Part shown: in pieces, positions 13,701 to 27,000 of the stretch
How the letters are laid out: every line of letters starts with the position of its first letter
Position numbering within the stretch: position 1 is the stretch's first letter
Assembly (NCBI RefSeq): GCF_036370855.1
Contig: NC_088102.1
Location: 36,059,835 to 36,123,834, forward strand
Origin: Dromaius novaehollandiae
Taxonomy: Eukaryota; Chordata; Aves; Casuariiformes; Dromaiidae
Reading direction: 5' to 3'
Length of the DNA stretch: 64,000 nt
The notes under the pieces: generated by a model
Database searches by the model: none
Told to the model about the DNA's origin: nothing
The model's input: only the letters and a program-made list of their open reading frames with translations
Translations under genes and position numbers: made by a program

Positions 13701-15467
13701 AAGAAATTAACAGAAATGCTTCCGTTCATATGCAATTACTTCAAAATTAAAGGGTAAGCCCCTTAGCATGTAATGATAATCTTTGTCAGATTGTTTTTGT
13801 GACATACAATCACAGTTTGTGATGAAAATACTCATTGCAAGCTACTGGTATTTTTCCAACATTTATACTTTTTTCCTATATTCAGACTTTGCTAGGATAA
13901 CCTTTAAAATAACACTTTAACAGATTTTCAATATATGCTTTGATAGACATATAGAAAACTATTCATATATATTTAATACATATAAATTTTTGTTAATATA
14001 CATTTAAGTTGATTCTGAAATCATAGGCATACCCACTCAAAAAAGTAATAGTCCCCAAAAAGAAAATGAGAATGGAATTATATGCAGTATACCATGGGAT
14101 ATGTGCCTCATTACCAGAAAAATCTATCTTTGTTTTACTCTTCAATTCAGTTAGCATCGCAAAATTTTATAAACAGAAGAAAGCAAAAAAACAGTTGATG
14201 CACCTGGACACACAGACGTACAAATTAAAAAGGTGCCAAAACCAAAAATGGATCTTTAGGCAGAACAAAATCTCACATGCCTCCAACATGTGGTGAGTAT
14301 TATGGTGCATTTACACGGAACTATTTGGGAGTAATGAAGAGGTGATCTTCAAAGCAAATTTTATGGTACTGCAGTTGCATTCTGACATTGAAGGAAATAC
14401 TGCATCTGAAGGCAAACTACCATCATATTTCTATCAGGAACATGGTTTTGAAAATTGTCTTCATATTATCTCTACAGGCATTTATTATATCTATCTACGT
14501 TTGTTATCTGTCTCTAACTCTGTCTTGCATTTCTAAATGATGTGCAAATTTTGTCCAGGAAAGAGACAATGATTCTACTATATTTTGCAGGCAGCTAATT
14601 TATTTTCATGGTAGGTTAAGCATAGGGCAGCCCAGTTAAAGTGTTTCCTTTACTTTAAGAAAAAGTCTCATAGAAATCTAATTAGATTTCTACAGTTTTG
14701 TTACATTTAGAAGCCAAGTAGTTTTTAGACAAAACAAGATCTTGCAGCTGAGGTTGTCATTCAGTTAAAGGTGGTACTGGCCTCCTTCTTCCTGAAATTC
14801 AGAGATTTTTTAAGTTGTCTGTTATACAATCCAAAGTAGTTTTTTTGTAAAACATTTTAATTTCAGAATCTTAGATCTCTTTTTGCTAGTCTTGCCACTA
14901 CTGATTTTTAGCTAATATATTTTAATGACACATTTGGATTGGCACATCAATAGTAATTCTGTGTATTGTAATTACATACTGAACTTTCTGAGCCATTTTT
15001 GATGAGAGACAGAATATAATCCAATATTAACATTTTCATGTAAATCTAAACAATGAAATCCATAGTTAGGTATGTACATGACTAGCCTAATTCAGAGACA
15101 TTTTGTGCTAAGTTCCTGCAGCTCCTCCTGAGCTTTGAAGGGCAGACCGATCTGTAGGCCAAGTTTGAAAATACTGGCCCACACTGCCAATTCTTCCTTC
15201 AACAAATGGTTGATGATAAACAATTTTTTCTTTTAATTACAATCTCTAAAAATGCAAAACAAATAGTGCATCCAATTAATTAGCTTTACCCAGCTATGGA
15301 AGACAGCTGTCCATTCCTGTCATACTAAGGTTTTTAGTTACCAATGAGCACATACAATGACTCTTAGCTTTCTCTCAAACTCTCTTGGACAGCAGGTAGT
15401 CAACTGCTAGTCTCGCACTTTGTAAAACAGAATCCTTAAAGGGTCATGACTTTACAAGAAATTTTCA

Positions 15468-15628
15468 GATGATGAAAATATATTTTCCATCATTTTAATT
15501 TAGTTGTTTCATGATGTTCTTCTTTTCAGCAGCACATTTCAGAACATTTTAGGATGATGAAAACAGTTCTTCTGTCATTCTAATTTAGTTATTACACAAG
15601 GCTCCTCATTTCAGCAGCTCATTGTCTT
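15468..15628. repeat. Imperfect tandem duplication (85-bp period)
   Basis: Two units start GATGATGAAAA at 15468 and 15553. Both continue with a TTCYRTCATTYTAATTTAGTT-like segment and end with CATTTCAGCAGC or CTTTTCAGCAGC. Unit length is about 85 bp and the second unit is slightly shorter. This is a local duplication, not a known family that I recognise. Confidence 0.75.
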
Positions 15629-16479
15629 GATGAAACACCCAGATTTCAAATGTAAAGGACAATGAATTGTCCTTTCAAGATTAATGAAACTGTGAAAATA
15701 ATTTGAAGTGAACTCTGAAAAACAGTCTATATAGTCCAGAAAATGTCAGTACCTTGAAGAAACGTAGTAACTGGTGTTCTGCATTCTACTGGTATTGCTT
15801 TACATTTATGAATAGGATTAAATACATTTAAAGAAACTAATCAAATATTTGCACTATATTTTTATTTTTACATTCTAGATATAGATTTATTAAACCATGA
15901 GAAATTCTCACCTCACCCTTCTGTGCAACAAATCACAGAAAACAGCAGTTTACTTACAGAAAAGATTTCTTGAATATATTAACAAAACTTTTCAAAGTTT
16001 CTTGATACGAGTCTCGATGCAGTGTTAAAACCTTTACATGGCAGTTAAAATCAGTTTCTTTGAAGGAATCATTGTATGCCATCAGCAAGGCGGTAATTAC
16101 ATAAATTAAAAAGGAATGGATATATGGTCTAGATTTTCTCTTGAATATTAATTTGTAGTCCTCAGAACTGTATGGAATGAAAATGGTAAATTATGAATCA
16201 GCAGAAAATATTTTCCTGAGCTGATCCTTGAGCATGATTATATCAATCTGCTCAATGACTATTTATTTTAGTTTTTAATCCATAATATGTTGAGCAAGGC
16301 ACAAAGAAAATAAAAGATTCTCTGTAAATGTTCACAGTTGTCAGCTTCTTAAATCAACTTATTCATAATATACACGATGCAAAAAGCTATGACTTTTAAC
16401 TGTTTAAAACCTGTAAATCTTTAAAACAACATTCATAAGGTTGACAATTTCAAAATTTATACTCTCTACATCTGGTCCT

Positions 16480-17290
16480 CTAAAAGTGTGCTTTTACACC
16501 AATCTAAAATTTCCATCAAGAGCAAAAAGGAGAATATAAGTGTGAGTGAGTCTACTTCTTCTGCTGATATCTTTCAAGAAGTTTTTTGTTAAGCCCATGT
16601 CAATTTGGAATATGCAACTGGATTTATATTTCATGCTGAAAGTGATTAATCCATTTTTTTCCAAAGCATGACGACATTACCACCCATTTTGTCTTTTCAA
16701 ACAGAGTGAGATACGGTAAGCATGCTGTGCTTGTAATGGAATTGTTTTCTCTTTGTAAAAGATTTTTAGCTTCTTCAAAAAAAATCGAGCAAATAATTGA
16801 AGGTTTTATATTTTATTTTTTTACTCAAACTAATAAAATCAGGGGAGTGTGGTGAGATCTAGCGGCACGTAGTTTGATGTCCTCAGCAGGATATCAAAAG
16901 TCAGAAGCACTGCTGTAAATTCAGTGTGGGGCTTCGACACTGTGCTAAGTGTGGCCTGAATCTCTGGGGCTTCCCTTTGATGCAAGTGCAGTATATTAAC
17001 TGGAAAAGCATTCACTTTTATTTGTCTGTACTGTCTGCGACAGCAATATCGCCTCATTTAGGCTAGTTCAACATGAAAATGCACAGAGAAGCAATCTGTT
17101 ACAAATTAGCACAGCTCCCCTTTCATTTTACTAGCTAGTAATTGGAAGGGGTTACAAAAGTGTAATTTATCAGATTATATGTGTTTATCTTTTTGTGGGG
17201 ACAGCGTGCCTTTGGTGAATTTTCCTACGTACCCTGAGGGAATAATCTTTCCTTGATGTCCATTAGATCTGAAAGAAAACAATGACGCCT
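16480..17290. promoter_or_regulatory. Candidate conserved non-coding block next to FMN1 exon
   Basis: Just 3' of the exon at 17381-17530, on the intron side, the sequence becomes complex and free of homopolymers. It has several CpGs (for example CGGCACGTAG near 16862, GGCTTCGACAC near 16931 and CTGCGACAGC near 17035) and homeodomain-like AATTGG/TTTAT motifs. Such texture is typical of conserved elements in this gene-regulatory neighbourhood. I infer this only from composition and position; no conservation has been measured. Confidence 0.3.
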
Positions 17291-17380
17291 GTGAAATACA
17301 GGAGTATAATTTGTTGGGTTTGAGAAGGAACAGTTTCCCAGACATCTAAAATGGTATTAATGACTTTATTAGAACCTTAC

Positions 17381-17530
17381 CTTTCCTTGGAAATGCTTTT
17401 GCTCTCGCGCTTCCAAATGGTCTTGAAGTCACTGCAGAACTCATACCACACCGTGAAAACATAGTTTGGTGTGATCTCCTTCTCACCAGGCTTTGGCTTT
17501 ATCCCAAAGTATCCCACTGTTTCTTCAAAG
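17381..17530 (-). CDS. FMN1: FMN1 internal exon (end of FH2 domain), third from last
   Basis: The 150-nt exon encodes 49 full codons with split codons on each side. Key stretches are [37 protein letters not shown] and [12 protein letters not shown]. They match the last, highly conserved section of the formin-1/2 FH2 domain, including the diagnostic YFG-KPK-GEKE and [15 protein letters not shown] motifs. The acceptor is TCCCTCCCGTAG and the donor is GAAAG|GTAAGG. The outgoing AG joins A of the next exon to complete Arg. This is the most recognisable exon in the window and fixes both the gene family and the strand. A chance reading frame extends past the splice sites and ends in-frame beyond them. 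Confidence 0.97.
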
Positions 17531-20500
17531 CTACGGGAGGGAAAAAAACTGTCAACACATAAGCCCACTGGGGAAACAGTTCCCCTGCGGGCTGGTTCCT
17601 CACTCAGTAGTCAAGACTGGTAATTACCATAACTTCCCCTTAGCCTTGAAAATCATAGCAGCAATTCCTGCTGAGTGTAGCTAACTTTCCAACAACTAGC
17701 TCATTCCCAGGAGGATAACTGTTGGTTATGGATACATGGGACATCACAGGCATATGTCAAACAGGCAAATTGTAAGCATTCAATTTTAATGAGAAAAACT
17801 TAATTTACTGCATTTCAAGAAATGCTATATTATATCTATTTCTTTCATTTTACTTTGCAACACTCTGTAAGGATCTTCTTTTGCCACTTATCTTTATTGA
17901 AGGACTACAGAAGAGTCATATGCTAAGTCAGGAAAAAAATCACTAGGCTTTGTTAAAGACACCTCTTAAGTAATTAGAAAGAATTCTGTGTAGCAGTGTA
18001 AAAACCACAGACAGTGCCCATAGCCAGTTTGTGAAGTTTTTACTGAAAATAAACCATCTCCTCCCAGGTGTGTCAATAAGCAGATAATAGCAATTAATCT
18101 TATGAAAATACCTTGCTAATTTGTAAAGCTTTTATTCTATACTGTAGCTACGGAATGGTTATACTGCTGAAGAGTTTCAAAATAGTCTTTTATTACAGAA
18201 GATACTTTTGATAACATTTTTACTGACTGTGCACTTTTAACCTTTACGATATTGATTTGTAGAGATAAACTGGAATGATTCATATGACCATAGGTATGTG
18301 AAAACTGATCTAAAAAATAAAAAGTTCACTTTTATAAAGGCTGAATCACTTTTCTCTGAAAAGTAGATGCATTGATTTTGTAAGATTTGGTGATACTAAA
18401 AATAATACAGTAACTTGAAAGGAAAGGAAACAGCATATTTCAATATAATTATTTTTTTTCTTGAAATATCCACTCTATCTAGGCAAAAGAAAATTACATT
18501 CTCCTTTACAGCTGTCAATAGGTCCTAAATCAGAACACAGGAAGCATAAATCCTGAAAATAAAATAAGAGGTGTTTTAAAGAACTGTACGCAGTCTCCAA
18601 ATTATGCAACAGATGTTGCCTGAGCAACAGATTTGGCTTGAACAAGTACTTCTTTCTTTACTGGTATATGCATTTGCATAGTACACATTTTATGTTTTCA
18701 TACGGAAATGTCCAGGTTAGGGAGAAGGATTTTTGCCTTAAACGGAGACTCAAGGTTTTTGTTAGGCTTGAAGAACACAAAGCAGCCAACCAAAACCACA
18801 GGATTTATCCTGGCAAGATAAAAGCATATACACAGAGTAAAGCAACTCAGAATTTAGCTGGACTAGCCAGTATGCTCCAAATTTTTTGTGAAACTTTAAA
18901 GTTGGATAGAGCTTCTAGGTCATCCTGGAGAATACCATATATTGTTGACATTTAAAATCATTTAAAATAACGTATTAATACAATAAAGTTATTGAAATCT
19001 TCATATATGATAACCTTTTACATTTATTGCATATTGTTTGTATGACACTTTTTTAATTAAAAAGAAGAAAAATCAAGAAAACTGTTCCAGATGCTTCGAG
19101 GTAGTTACTGTTGGAACCATGTAACTATATTTCAGGTTAATTGGTGATTCATGGTAAATGAATCACAAAGACGTAACTACTGCACAAATAAATAGGAATA
19201 AGCCCATAACAGAGTTGAAGGGTTTTAACTCTGTCCTGTAGTGACACCACAAGGAGAAAATAAATAAATTAATTAATAAATTAATTAATAAATAATGTGG
19301 CTTTAGTGTAATGCATTCTGGGATTTCAAACACATAATATATTAGAATGTCTAAAAATACAGAAATGCCATTGTATGGTTAAAACAGTTTATTCCTACTA
19401 GGCAGAGTTAAGGTGAATTTCAGTCCCATAACATGCATTTGGGCAAAATATCCCTCAGCTGTTCATACCCTTGATTAGGATAGCTGAGCCAGGAATATTA
19501 GGACAAGAAACTTTCTTCTCAAGTTTGCTTCATAAAGCAGCAGACCGGGTGAAGTCATGCACGCTTCTTCCTTACTCAGCCCTTCTCCATCCCAAATCTC
19601 AGGAAGTATAGCTGAGACGCTTGTCTCAGCATGACTTTCAAAACCAACAGATCTTTTCAGCAGTAATTTAAAATACTGAACATGTAGTTAGCAATTGAAA
19701 AACCCAAAGTCTGTATCAGACAACTAATTTCTTAAGTCAGCTGCAAATTATGTTCAGTGTGCCTGCACACCCTGGTGAGTCTACTTCAGAAAGGCTGCAA
19801 AGCAGGTAGAATGTGAAAGTGAACGTGCCACAGAAGGTAGGTTTGTAGGTAGTTAGGTAGGAAGCCAGCCAGCCAGCCAATCTGGACAGATGAAATTAAG
19901 GGGGAAAGCCCCAACTGACCTGTTAGTCAGTAGTTCAGCCAATTTAGGCACCAGCTGCAGCAGATGGAAACAGTCCACCCGAGACTCGGACTGCATTTGG
20001 GAAGTTCCTATCTTTTTTTGACCACCTAAGGAGGCATAGCTGTCTCAGTTAGGTGTACTGACTCTGGGCCAAATCTCACAAGTCAGACAAAAATCTAAAT
20101 TATCACAGATATGCCTTTAGTGACAGTGAAGAAAAAATATTGATAAGCTTTTAAAAAGAATTTAATCTATGACCAATATACACTATGATGCATTAATCAC
20201 AATTCTACATTTATTGCATGGCATCACAACAGAGTTGAGATAAACAGAAAAGTACTTTTTCTAATTTTGAGATGACAAAACAATGTTATCTATTATTCTT
20301 TTTATAGGTGCTCTTCAAAAAATGCAAGAAAAGTTCTGTTTTGCAAACTTATTACAAAATCTTTTAAAATATGCTACATTTTATATAAATAGAGCAAAAA
20401 ATCCTGGAAAGCACAAGAAAATATAAATGAAAGTCACTTTCAAAGAAAATACTGTGATTTTTATTTTTCACACACAAAGAATACTTTTGTCGTAGCTTTA

Positions 20501-21094
20501 CAATAAAGCATCTAAAAGCTGTGACAATTAAAATTACCTCAACCAAATTATAGCAGTTTCATAGCTAACATAAGCAAGGTTAAAGGCAGATCCTCTAACC
20601 TCGCAGAAATATAACTTGGTGAACAATATTTATTAGAAATAGTAACTTATGTCATTTATAATCTGTCTAGAAACCATCAGCTTATCTCACTTCTTCCCCT
20701 AGTGTGCCTCCTCTGGCATAAGTAAGGCATAGCTGTTCAGACAATTAAAGATTAGAATTTCACTGGTTTCTTAGTGTACATTCAATAGCCTAAATGGTGA
20801 AAAGGTGCAGTGACAGTGGAATATATTTTTACTACGCTAAGTAGTTAATCAGTTATTGCAATATTCTTTAAGACTAGTATCCAATTCAATGTGGACAGTA
20901 ATCAAACCTCAAACACAGTAGATCAGCTAAAAACTCCATTAAACTTTTTCCTGGAAGACTACATAAGAAATTGTCAGGAAGCGTGGTATTTCTTCTTTGA
21001 AGTGCAGATGCTTTTTCCTGTTTAACATAATTCCTAACATCAATAACATCTTTGACTAAAATAAACTGTTAGAAAACACTAGCAAAAAACTTAC
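17531..21094 (-). other. FMN1 intron (3.6 kb)
   Basis: Intron between the exons at 21095-21146 and 17381-17530. It contains an AT-only simple repeat at 19258-19295 and short GTAG/CCAG tetranucleotide runs near 19843-19880. A stretch around 19930-20080 has a vague likeness to old amniote repeat DNA (TTTAGGCACC, GACTCTGGGCC). The rest shows nothing I can name. Confidence 0.8.
19258..19295. repeat. AT-rich simple repeat (TTAATTAATAAA)n
   Basis: Two and a half near-perfect copies of a 12-bp AATAAATTAATT unit form a 38-bp block with no G or C. Confidence 0.85.
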
Positions 21095-21146
21095 CATTTT
21101 TGTGCATTTTCCAAACTGCTCTCTTCTTTTTTATGTTCTTCTTTAG
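21095..21146 (-). CDS. FMN1: FMN1 internal exon (FH2 domain), fourth from last
   Basis: This is a 52-nt micro-exon with 16 whole codons, KEEHKKEESSLENAQK, plus split codons at both ends (G|CT Ala on entry, TG|C Cys on exit). It corresponds to the charged helix of the formin-1 FH2 domain that follows EEFFQKA and precedes the FEETVGYFG block. The acceptor is TTTTTCATTGGCAG and the donor is AAAATG|GTAAG. It is too short to detect as an ORF and was found by bridging the flanking exons in frame. Cys at the outgoing junction, where I recall Ser in mammals, is a one-base difference and does not affect frame. Confidence 0.93.
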
Positions 21147-21911
21147 CTGCCAATGAAAAACATTCCCAAGATATGAATTATTGCCTTAATGTTTTAGAGA
21201 TCACGCAGATTACACATTTATTGCATTCAAAATTTGATAGGTTGTGTACAAGGTATAATAAAGTGATAAACATTTCATTATTTTCAATTATTAATTCTTG
21301 TATATAGTAGCTAAATGAATGCTCCTAATGTACCAATGAAGTGTATCAGATTTGAAAAGTCATTTTAAACCCATCACTACAATATGCAGTAGTAGACATT
21401 AATCAGAATAAAAAGCAAATAATCAAACTTGAATTTCCAATTTAAAAACAGAACACTAACTTGTCTATGTTTCTTTATTGTTGCAGACCAAAACTTACAA
21501 ATTTAAACCTGTTTTTGCAATGCAAATAATTGGAAATTGCTGAACAGGTATCAAACATACTTAACACCAACTGTTCCATATAGCTATCGTATTCAGGAAG
21601 TTGGAAAGTGAAAACACATGTACCAAGTTTTAAATGTATGGTATGTACATGATTTCTTGAAAAAGCAGCCAAGTGTTTGAAATATGGTTAGTGAATCTGA
21701 GCACCTCTGTTATTGAATACTCACACGAACTATTTAAAAAGATTTGATTTTCAAAGGATGGGTACTCTGCACTTCTGAAAATGTTTCCTGAGCTGGATAC
21801 TCAAGCACTACAGCTTTCAAAACCATTAGTTACTTCACAAAATGTTGATCAATCTTCTTAATTCCAAATAAAAATTCCATAAAAAAATCTGCAGCAGAAT
21901 ACCACATATGT

Positions 21912-21935
21912 AAAAAAAAAAAAAAAAAAAAAAAA
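21912..21935 (+). repeat. Poly(A) run (A24)
   Basis: Uninterrupted run of 24 A. I see no retroposed gene upstream of it and no target-site duplication, so it is recorded as a simple repeat only. Confidence 0.95.
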
Positions 21936-22922
21936 GGAAAGTGGAAAAGTTATTCCTATTCCACAAAGGAACAATTTTGTAAGTGCAAACATTAATATAG
22001 ACAGAATTCAGATTCTGTGATGATACAAAGATAAGGAACGGTATCTTTATGCTGCTCAGTGTACAGCAGTGCTTACACTGGTTGAAATATAGTTATAGTT
22101 ATAAACTTCAGTTCACAGACAAGGCCACTGAGAAAGCGATATCTACACAGAGGTTTGTGCTAAGGTAGTTAAAATCATTTAAAAACTGGCTTACTTCAGA
22201 ATGTTGCTGTATGCTAACAAAACAGAAATTAATTTCAACTCATACTTATATTGGGCAAATGCATTGGAGGCACTTACTCAGATTATTTCAGTATGGAAAA
22301 GCAAGGAGCAATGTTGTGAGCCCTGCGCAAGCAAAACAATGAATTCTATACCATTGAATTCTCAGCATCAAATCTTGGTGGCAAGACAGCTACAAATGAA
22401 GTAGGGCAGCTTTGATTTATTATTTTTGTTTCAGGATCCTGAGAAATTCAGCTGGCTAAAGTTAATCTGTTATACTTAATTCACACTATGGTAATGATTT
22501 CCACAGCTCTTACATTTTTATATCATTAGAAGTTGAAAATGTCACTCAGAATTCTGATAGTTCATCGTGACACAGAATTAACTACATATGGAAAAGCACA
22601 GAGGGTTAAAAGCTGAACTAGATATAAAATTTTACAGTTTATGATTACATTAATAATTGCTTTCCAGTTTTTAAGGAGATCAAAAACTGTTACAACAGAA
22701 ATAGAAGTCCTTGATACAACTATACCTAAACAAGAACACAGTAACTAATATAGACAACATAGTTATAGCTTTATAGCTAGGTGATAAAACCTGACTTACT
22801 GTTTTTTAATCTTGTAAGAACAGAATAAGGGAAGGCAGAGGAAAAGAATTTTAATTTGTTTTAGAAAGTGGAAAAAATGTATGACTGTTAGGAAGGAACA
22901 TGCTAAGTTTACATTAATAGAA

Positions 22923-22924
<2 letters not shown>

Positions 22925-22976
<52 letters not shown>
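22925..22976 (+). repeat. (GT)26 microsatellite
   Basis: Uninterrupted GT dinucleotide repeat of 52 nt. It is likely length-polymorphic, and alternating purine-pyrimidine runs of this length can adopt Z-DNA. Confidence 0.97.
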
Positions 22977-22979
<3 letters not shown>

Positions 22980-23747
22980 CATAATGGAAAAAAGAAGCAA
23001 GAAAATAACTGTATTATATGACAACCAGGTTTTTCTGTATTTTAACTATAAACATTTCTACCCAAGAATTATTTAAAAGCATTTCTGTGAAATTAAGATG
23101 TTGAGACTTGTTAAGAGAACAAAAGAACAACTCCATGCAACAAATTCCAGCTAAATAGGAGTTACAAATACTACATAACATGTGTAACAAGAAACCAGAG
23201 CAATCTGCTAGTCTTCTATATAATTTCTAAGTACTGAGTATTTATAATATTTCACTTATTTATAATATCCTGCTCTTCCTTCCCTGTTCCCCCCCCTGCA
23301 ATAACTAACACTCTCAATACTATCAGTAAAGGTTTCCATGAAACACTTTTTAGTCCATAATATTTTTTCTGTAACACATTTATACTGTTTCTTCAAATAT
23401 TCTGTGATTTTAAAGACTTATTTACTGGAAATGGTTGGAAAGAGTGGCAGTTTCTCAATTTTCAACTAAATCTGTCACTTAGAATGTAAAGGAGAAAAAG
23501 ATTATATTTTCCTCAACAGATTCCTCAATGAAGCCCCATAGTCAACATATCAAGCCTCATATTAATTCAGGAAATTATTGAGGGCAATTAAAATGAACTG
23601 CATAAATCAAAAAATATCTTTCTTTTTACTTCTCTGGCAACACTCCATTTAGTCTCAAAGGATTTCTTTTTTGCTAAAGTGGGATCATAAAATTCTTTCC
23701 TCCTTACACTACATACTTGATTGCAGTTTCCTCAGTTTCCTTAATTT

Positions 23748-24010
23748 AAGAACGTAATAACAGCCATATTAGATCTGCACAAGGATCCATCTAGCCCAAT
23801 ATCCTGCCTGTGGCAGAGCCTAAAGCAGGTGCTCAGGAAGAATAAAAGAACAGGGCAAGCATACTATCCTTTTCCTCCGTGTTCTCTGTCTCCACGGTTT
23901 TACAGTTCAGAGACTTCCTGCACTGGACACTGGATGCCATTTCTATGTAATTCTCAATGGATTCTCTTCCATGAACTTGTCCAGTCTCTCCTTAAACAAT
24001 CTCATTTTGT
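23748..24010 (-). mobile_element. Ancient CR1-type LINE 3' fragment
   Basis: Reading the plus strand, AAGAACGTAATAACAGCCAT, GGATCCATCTAGCCCAATATCC and CCATGAACTTGTCCAGTCTC follow, in order, the antisense of the 3' end of an old CR1 LINE widespread in turtles and birds. The family pattern there is ...CATGAATTTATCTAG...CTAGATGGACC...GGCCGTTCTTATG in the sense direction. The element therefore lies on the minus strand, the same strand as FMN1. It is 5'-truncated and heavily diverged, so there is no coding capacity. Confidence 0.7.
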
Positions 24011-27000
24011 TTGTTTTGCAATAGCCTCCTAATACTTTCTTTCACTATTTCTTGTATTGCATAAAAGGATGACTGAAGTGAATAATGAAATACAGTGACT
24101 CTTGACATTAGTGTTTCGATTTGCTGTAGTAGCAGCATGGTTTTGAAGTGAATTCCCTCACTATCTTCATTTATTGAGCTTTGGTTTAGTTTGGTTTGCA
24201 AAGAAGTTCTGGTGCTCGCAGAGGAAATTAAACAGGTAGCTCCACACCAAGTCCCCTCCAATCCTTAATAGGGACAAAAGGGTTAAAACAATGCTTGATC
24301 CTTCAGACAGCTTTGAGTCACACGAGACACTCACTTCAGAAGAAAAGACTAGAGTAAATCTAACTTAAAGTAAAATCCCTAAACCACATACATTAAATAT
24401 AGCGGTGCCAGCCTCTGCTGTTTCAATCTCCTGATCCACTTCCAGTGCACCAAATTATTCTATAATGTAGGCATAGATGGTCTACATTACATGCATACAG
24501 ATTATGTAGAGGTCCTTCAAAATGAGTTCCCATAAGCTGCATTTTGTAAGGAGACATCCTTCTGACTCTGAGTCATTACGCTGGACTACCGTTGAAAATG
24601 ACAGCAAATTGTCAAAAGAAAAATTTACTGTCTGGTTTCATGTCCAAATGCAGTTTCTTAATATGCTCTGCTGTTTGGATTTGATTAAGTCCATATCCTG
24701 AATAGAGTCCCAGATCACATACATCTTCTTTGAATATAGGAATGAAAGCCAGGATCAGTCAAGAATTTCTGTGTCTATTTAGAGACAAAAGTTTTGAAAG
24801 GAAAGCAAGTATCAACAAAATATGAAGTTCCAATCTGCTATAAAATAGTCTTTTATAATACGAACAGTTATAGACAGACTCTGAAGGCCAATCACTGGGA
24901 AATATTACACATCCTGGTGCCTGAGTCTAGCTCAAAGAATAAAAGAGTAAAAGGAGTATTATCTTACAGATTTACCTTATGAACTTAAAATAGTTCTGGG
25001 GCTGTCCTTTTACTAAAATGTGAAGAGGCATGATCCTGAAATAGTTCTAAGAGTGAAAACGTACTAGAGTGAAATGGTAAAAACCCTTATTACTTTACAA
25101 ACCATATTTTACTAGCAGAGGATGAAACAGGATGAATAACACTATTCTGAGAAAATACCAGAAAATACATATATTTGTAATGGGTCTTATGTACACATAG
25201 CAGCTCCCAATTACAACAGAGCCAAGATCTCTTCATGCAGCAGGCTACTATGAAATGGTTCCTCAAAGAATGAAGGAAGAAAAAGATTGAATCTTGGTAC
25301 AGACTGAAAGTTGGAGAAGGCCTGGAACTGACAGAGGCAAGCAGAATGATGAGACAACTTAATCTAAGATGACAAAGAAAGAAAAATGGGGACACGCAAC
25401 TGCACAAAAATCTTACATTACATCTACATCTCAAATAAAAAAAATTAACACTTACTAATGTTATTTCTCTGCCACATTAAACATATGAATGCATTTAAGA
25501 AGGATGGCTCACACAAGTCTAATGATTTAGTTGTGTCCATTACCGCTTTCACATTTTTCAGAATCTCATTATTTTCAACACTGAAAGATCTGATTTAAAA
25601 CTTTGTTTTATAAACATTCTGGAGGAATGTGCATCCTCACATTTACGCAAATTCTTGGACAACTAGTTGTTAGGGTGGAGAAGTCAGAACTATTAGTTTT
25701 GTATTTCAAGGCTGATTTCATGTAGCTCAAAAAAGGTATGCTTCATGAACATTTAGGGCTGGGAAAATTATAGGTTTTTTTGAGGGAGGAAAAAAAACAA
25801 AAATAAGGTATTTGCATTTTTTGCCCCAAAGGAGAAGATAGGTCTTTTCTGACTGACACCTTCTAACCAACTGCTGTTAAGATTAAGACAGAATCTTAGA
25901 TAAGGCATTGACAAAAAGCGAAACACATGCGAAAATGAAAACAACAAAAAAACCCTACTGAAATTCCTCTCTGAACTTTAGAGCCTGGACAGAGGCTTTT
26001 AAGACAGTGAGAAGAGGCTATTATGACATTTCCTAGGCTCACAAGAACACACCTTCCTTATTAGTCAAGACTAAAACCTCTTAGCAGACATGCCAAAAAA
26101 GTGTCAAAAGAAGAAGCCTACCTATGACCTGGAAAGCTAGAATGGTACTAGTCTCTTAATCAAGGGTTGAGGAAGAAATGTATAAACCCAGAAAGGTCCA
26201 ATTTGGTCATCTTTTTTTTTTCCTTTCCAAGTGCCAAATGTCACATTCTATGACATTATAGAATAAGCAGAATATACAACAATGGCCCCTATTCTTCCTG
26301 GTCCTTTTAAAAGTATGAAACCTATCAGCATTTGATAACTGAGATCCAAATTTTCTGAAATCCAAACTGTAATCCAAATTTTCCATTCCTGGGTATCAGA
26401 AGCTGAAGTCAGAAGACCCTACAGTAAAAGTACATCATAGATATCTCCACCCCCAAATAAAACAGTCATACAAAGGAAACTGTTCTTAATGACTCTATTT
26501 AATTGGGAACTTAGCCAGGTGCAAGAAAAAGCTCAAAGAAGGCCTTCTAGGTGGGTAACAGATTGGAGAGATCATCGAAATGGGTACAGATGTTCTTTGT
26601 TTTCTGTACAGAATTTGGCACGTGCTTATACTCCTAGACTACACTACACTACAGCGATACGAAGAAGAGCAGGATCAACAGCAAGACTGAGTTTGGCCTC
26701 CCTTGATTTTGGCTTCAGTAGGTCTGTTGCCATATAAACCTTCTGAATAGACCTCATTTTTAAGAAATCCTTTGCTAAGACATCCGTTAGAAGTCCAGGG
26801 AAAAGGACACATTTTGGCCTCTTTTAAAAAGCACTGCCAGAAATCACACTTTGCAGGTGTCACAAAGCACCCTTTTAACCAACTATTCAGTATTCAGAGG
26901 AAGGTATGAAGGTTTTTTCCTTCCTTATTCTTTATGCATGGGAATATAAAGAAAACTACTGGACTACAAGTAATAGCATGATAAAATCAAAATTTTCACA

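Larger units (their letters stand above)
4041..17380 (-). other. FMN1 intron (13.3 kb)
   Basis: Intron between the exons at 17381-17530 and 3956-4040. It is mostly unremarkable AT-rich DNA with many short chance ORFs. Notable contents, listed separately, are a perfect 22-bp-arm hairpin at 10033-10092, a 39-bp tandem unit at 10667-10740, an 85-bp tandem duplication at 15468-15628 and a complex, non-repetitive block at about 16480-17290. The stretches 4041-10000 and 11100-15400 show nothing I can name. Confidence 0.8.

Noticed and set aside
17377..17568. 63-residue minus-strand ORF taken as a small independent gene
   Set aside because: It is FMN1 exon 17381-17530 read through both splice sites. 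The upstream residues are intron translation and the start Met is fortuitous.
19930..20080. Old amniote repeat (TTTAGGCACC ... GACTCTGGGCC)
   Set aside because: The resemblance is limited to a few short words, not enough to name a family or orientation.
21912..21935. Poly(A) run as the tail of a processed pseudogene
   Set aside because: No gene-like sequence precedes it and I see no flanking target-site duplication. The same holds for the runs at 47970, 50881 and 61385.
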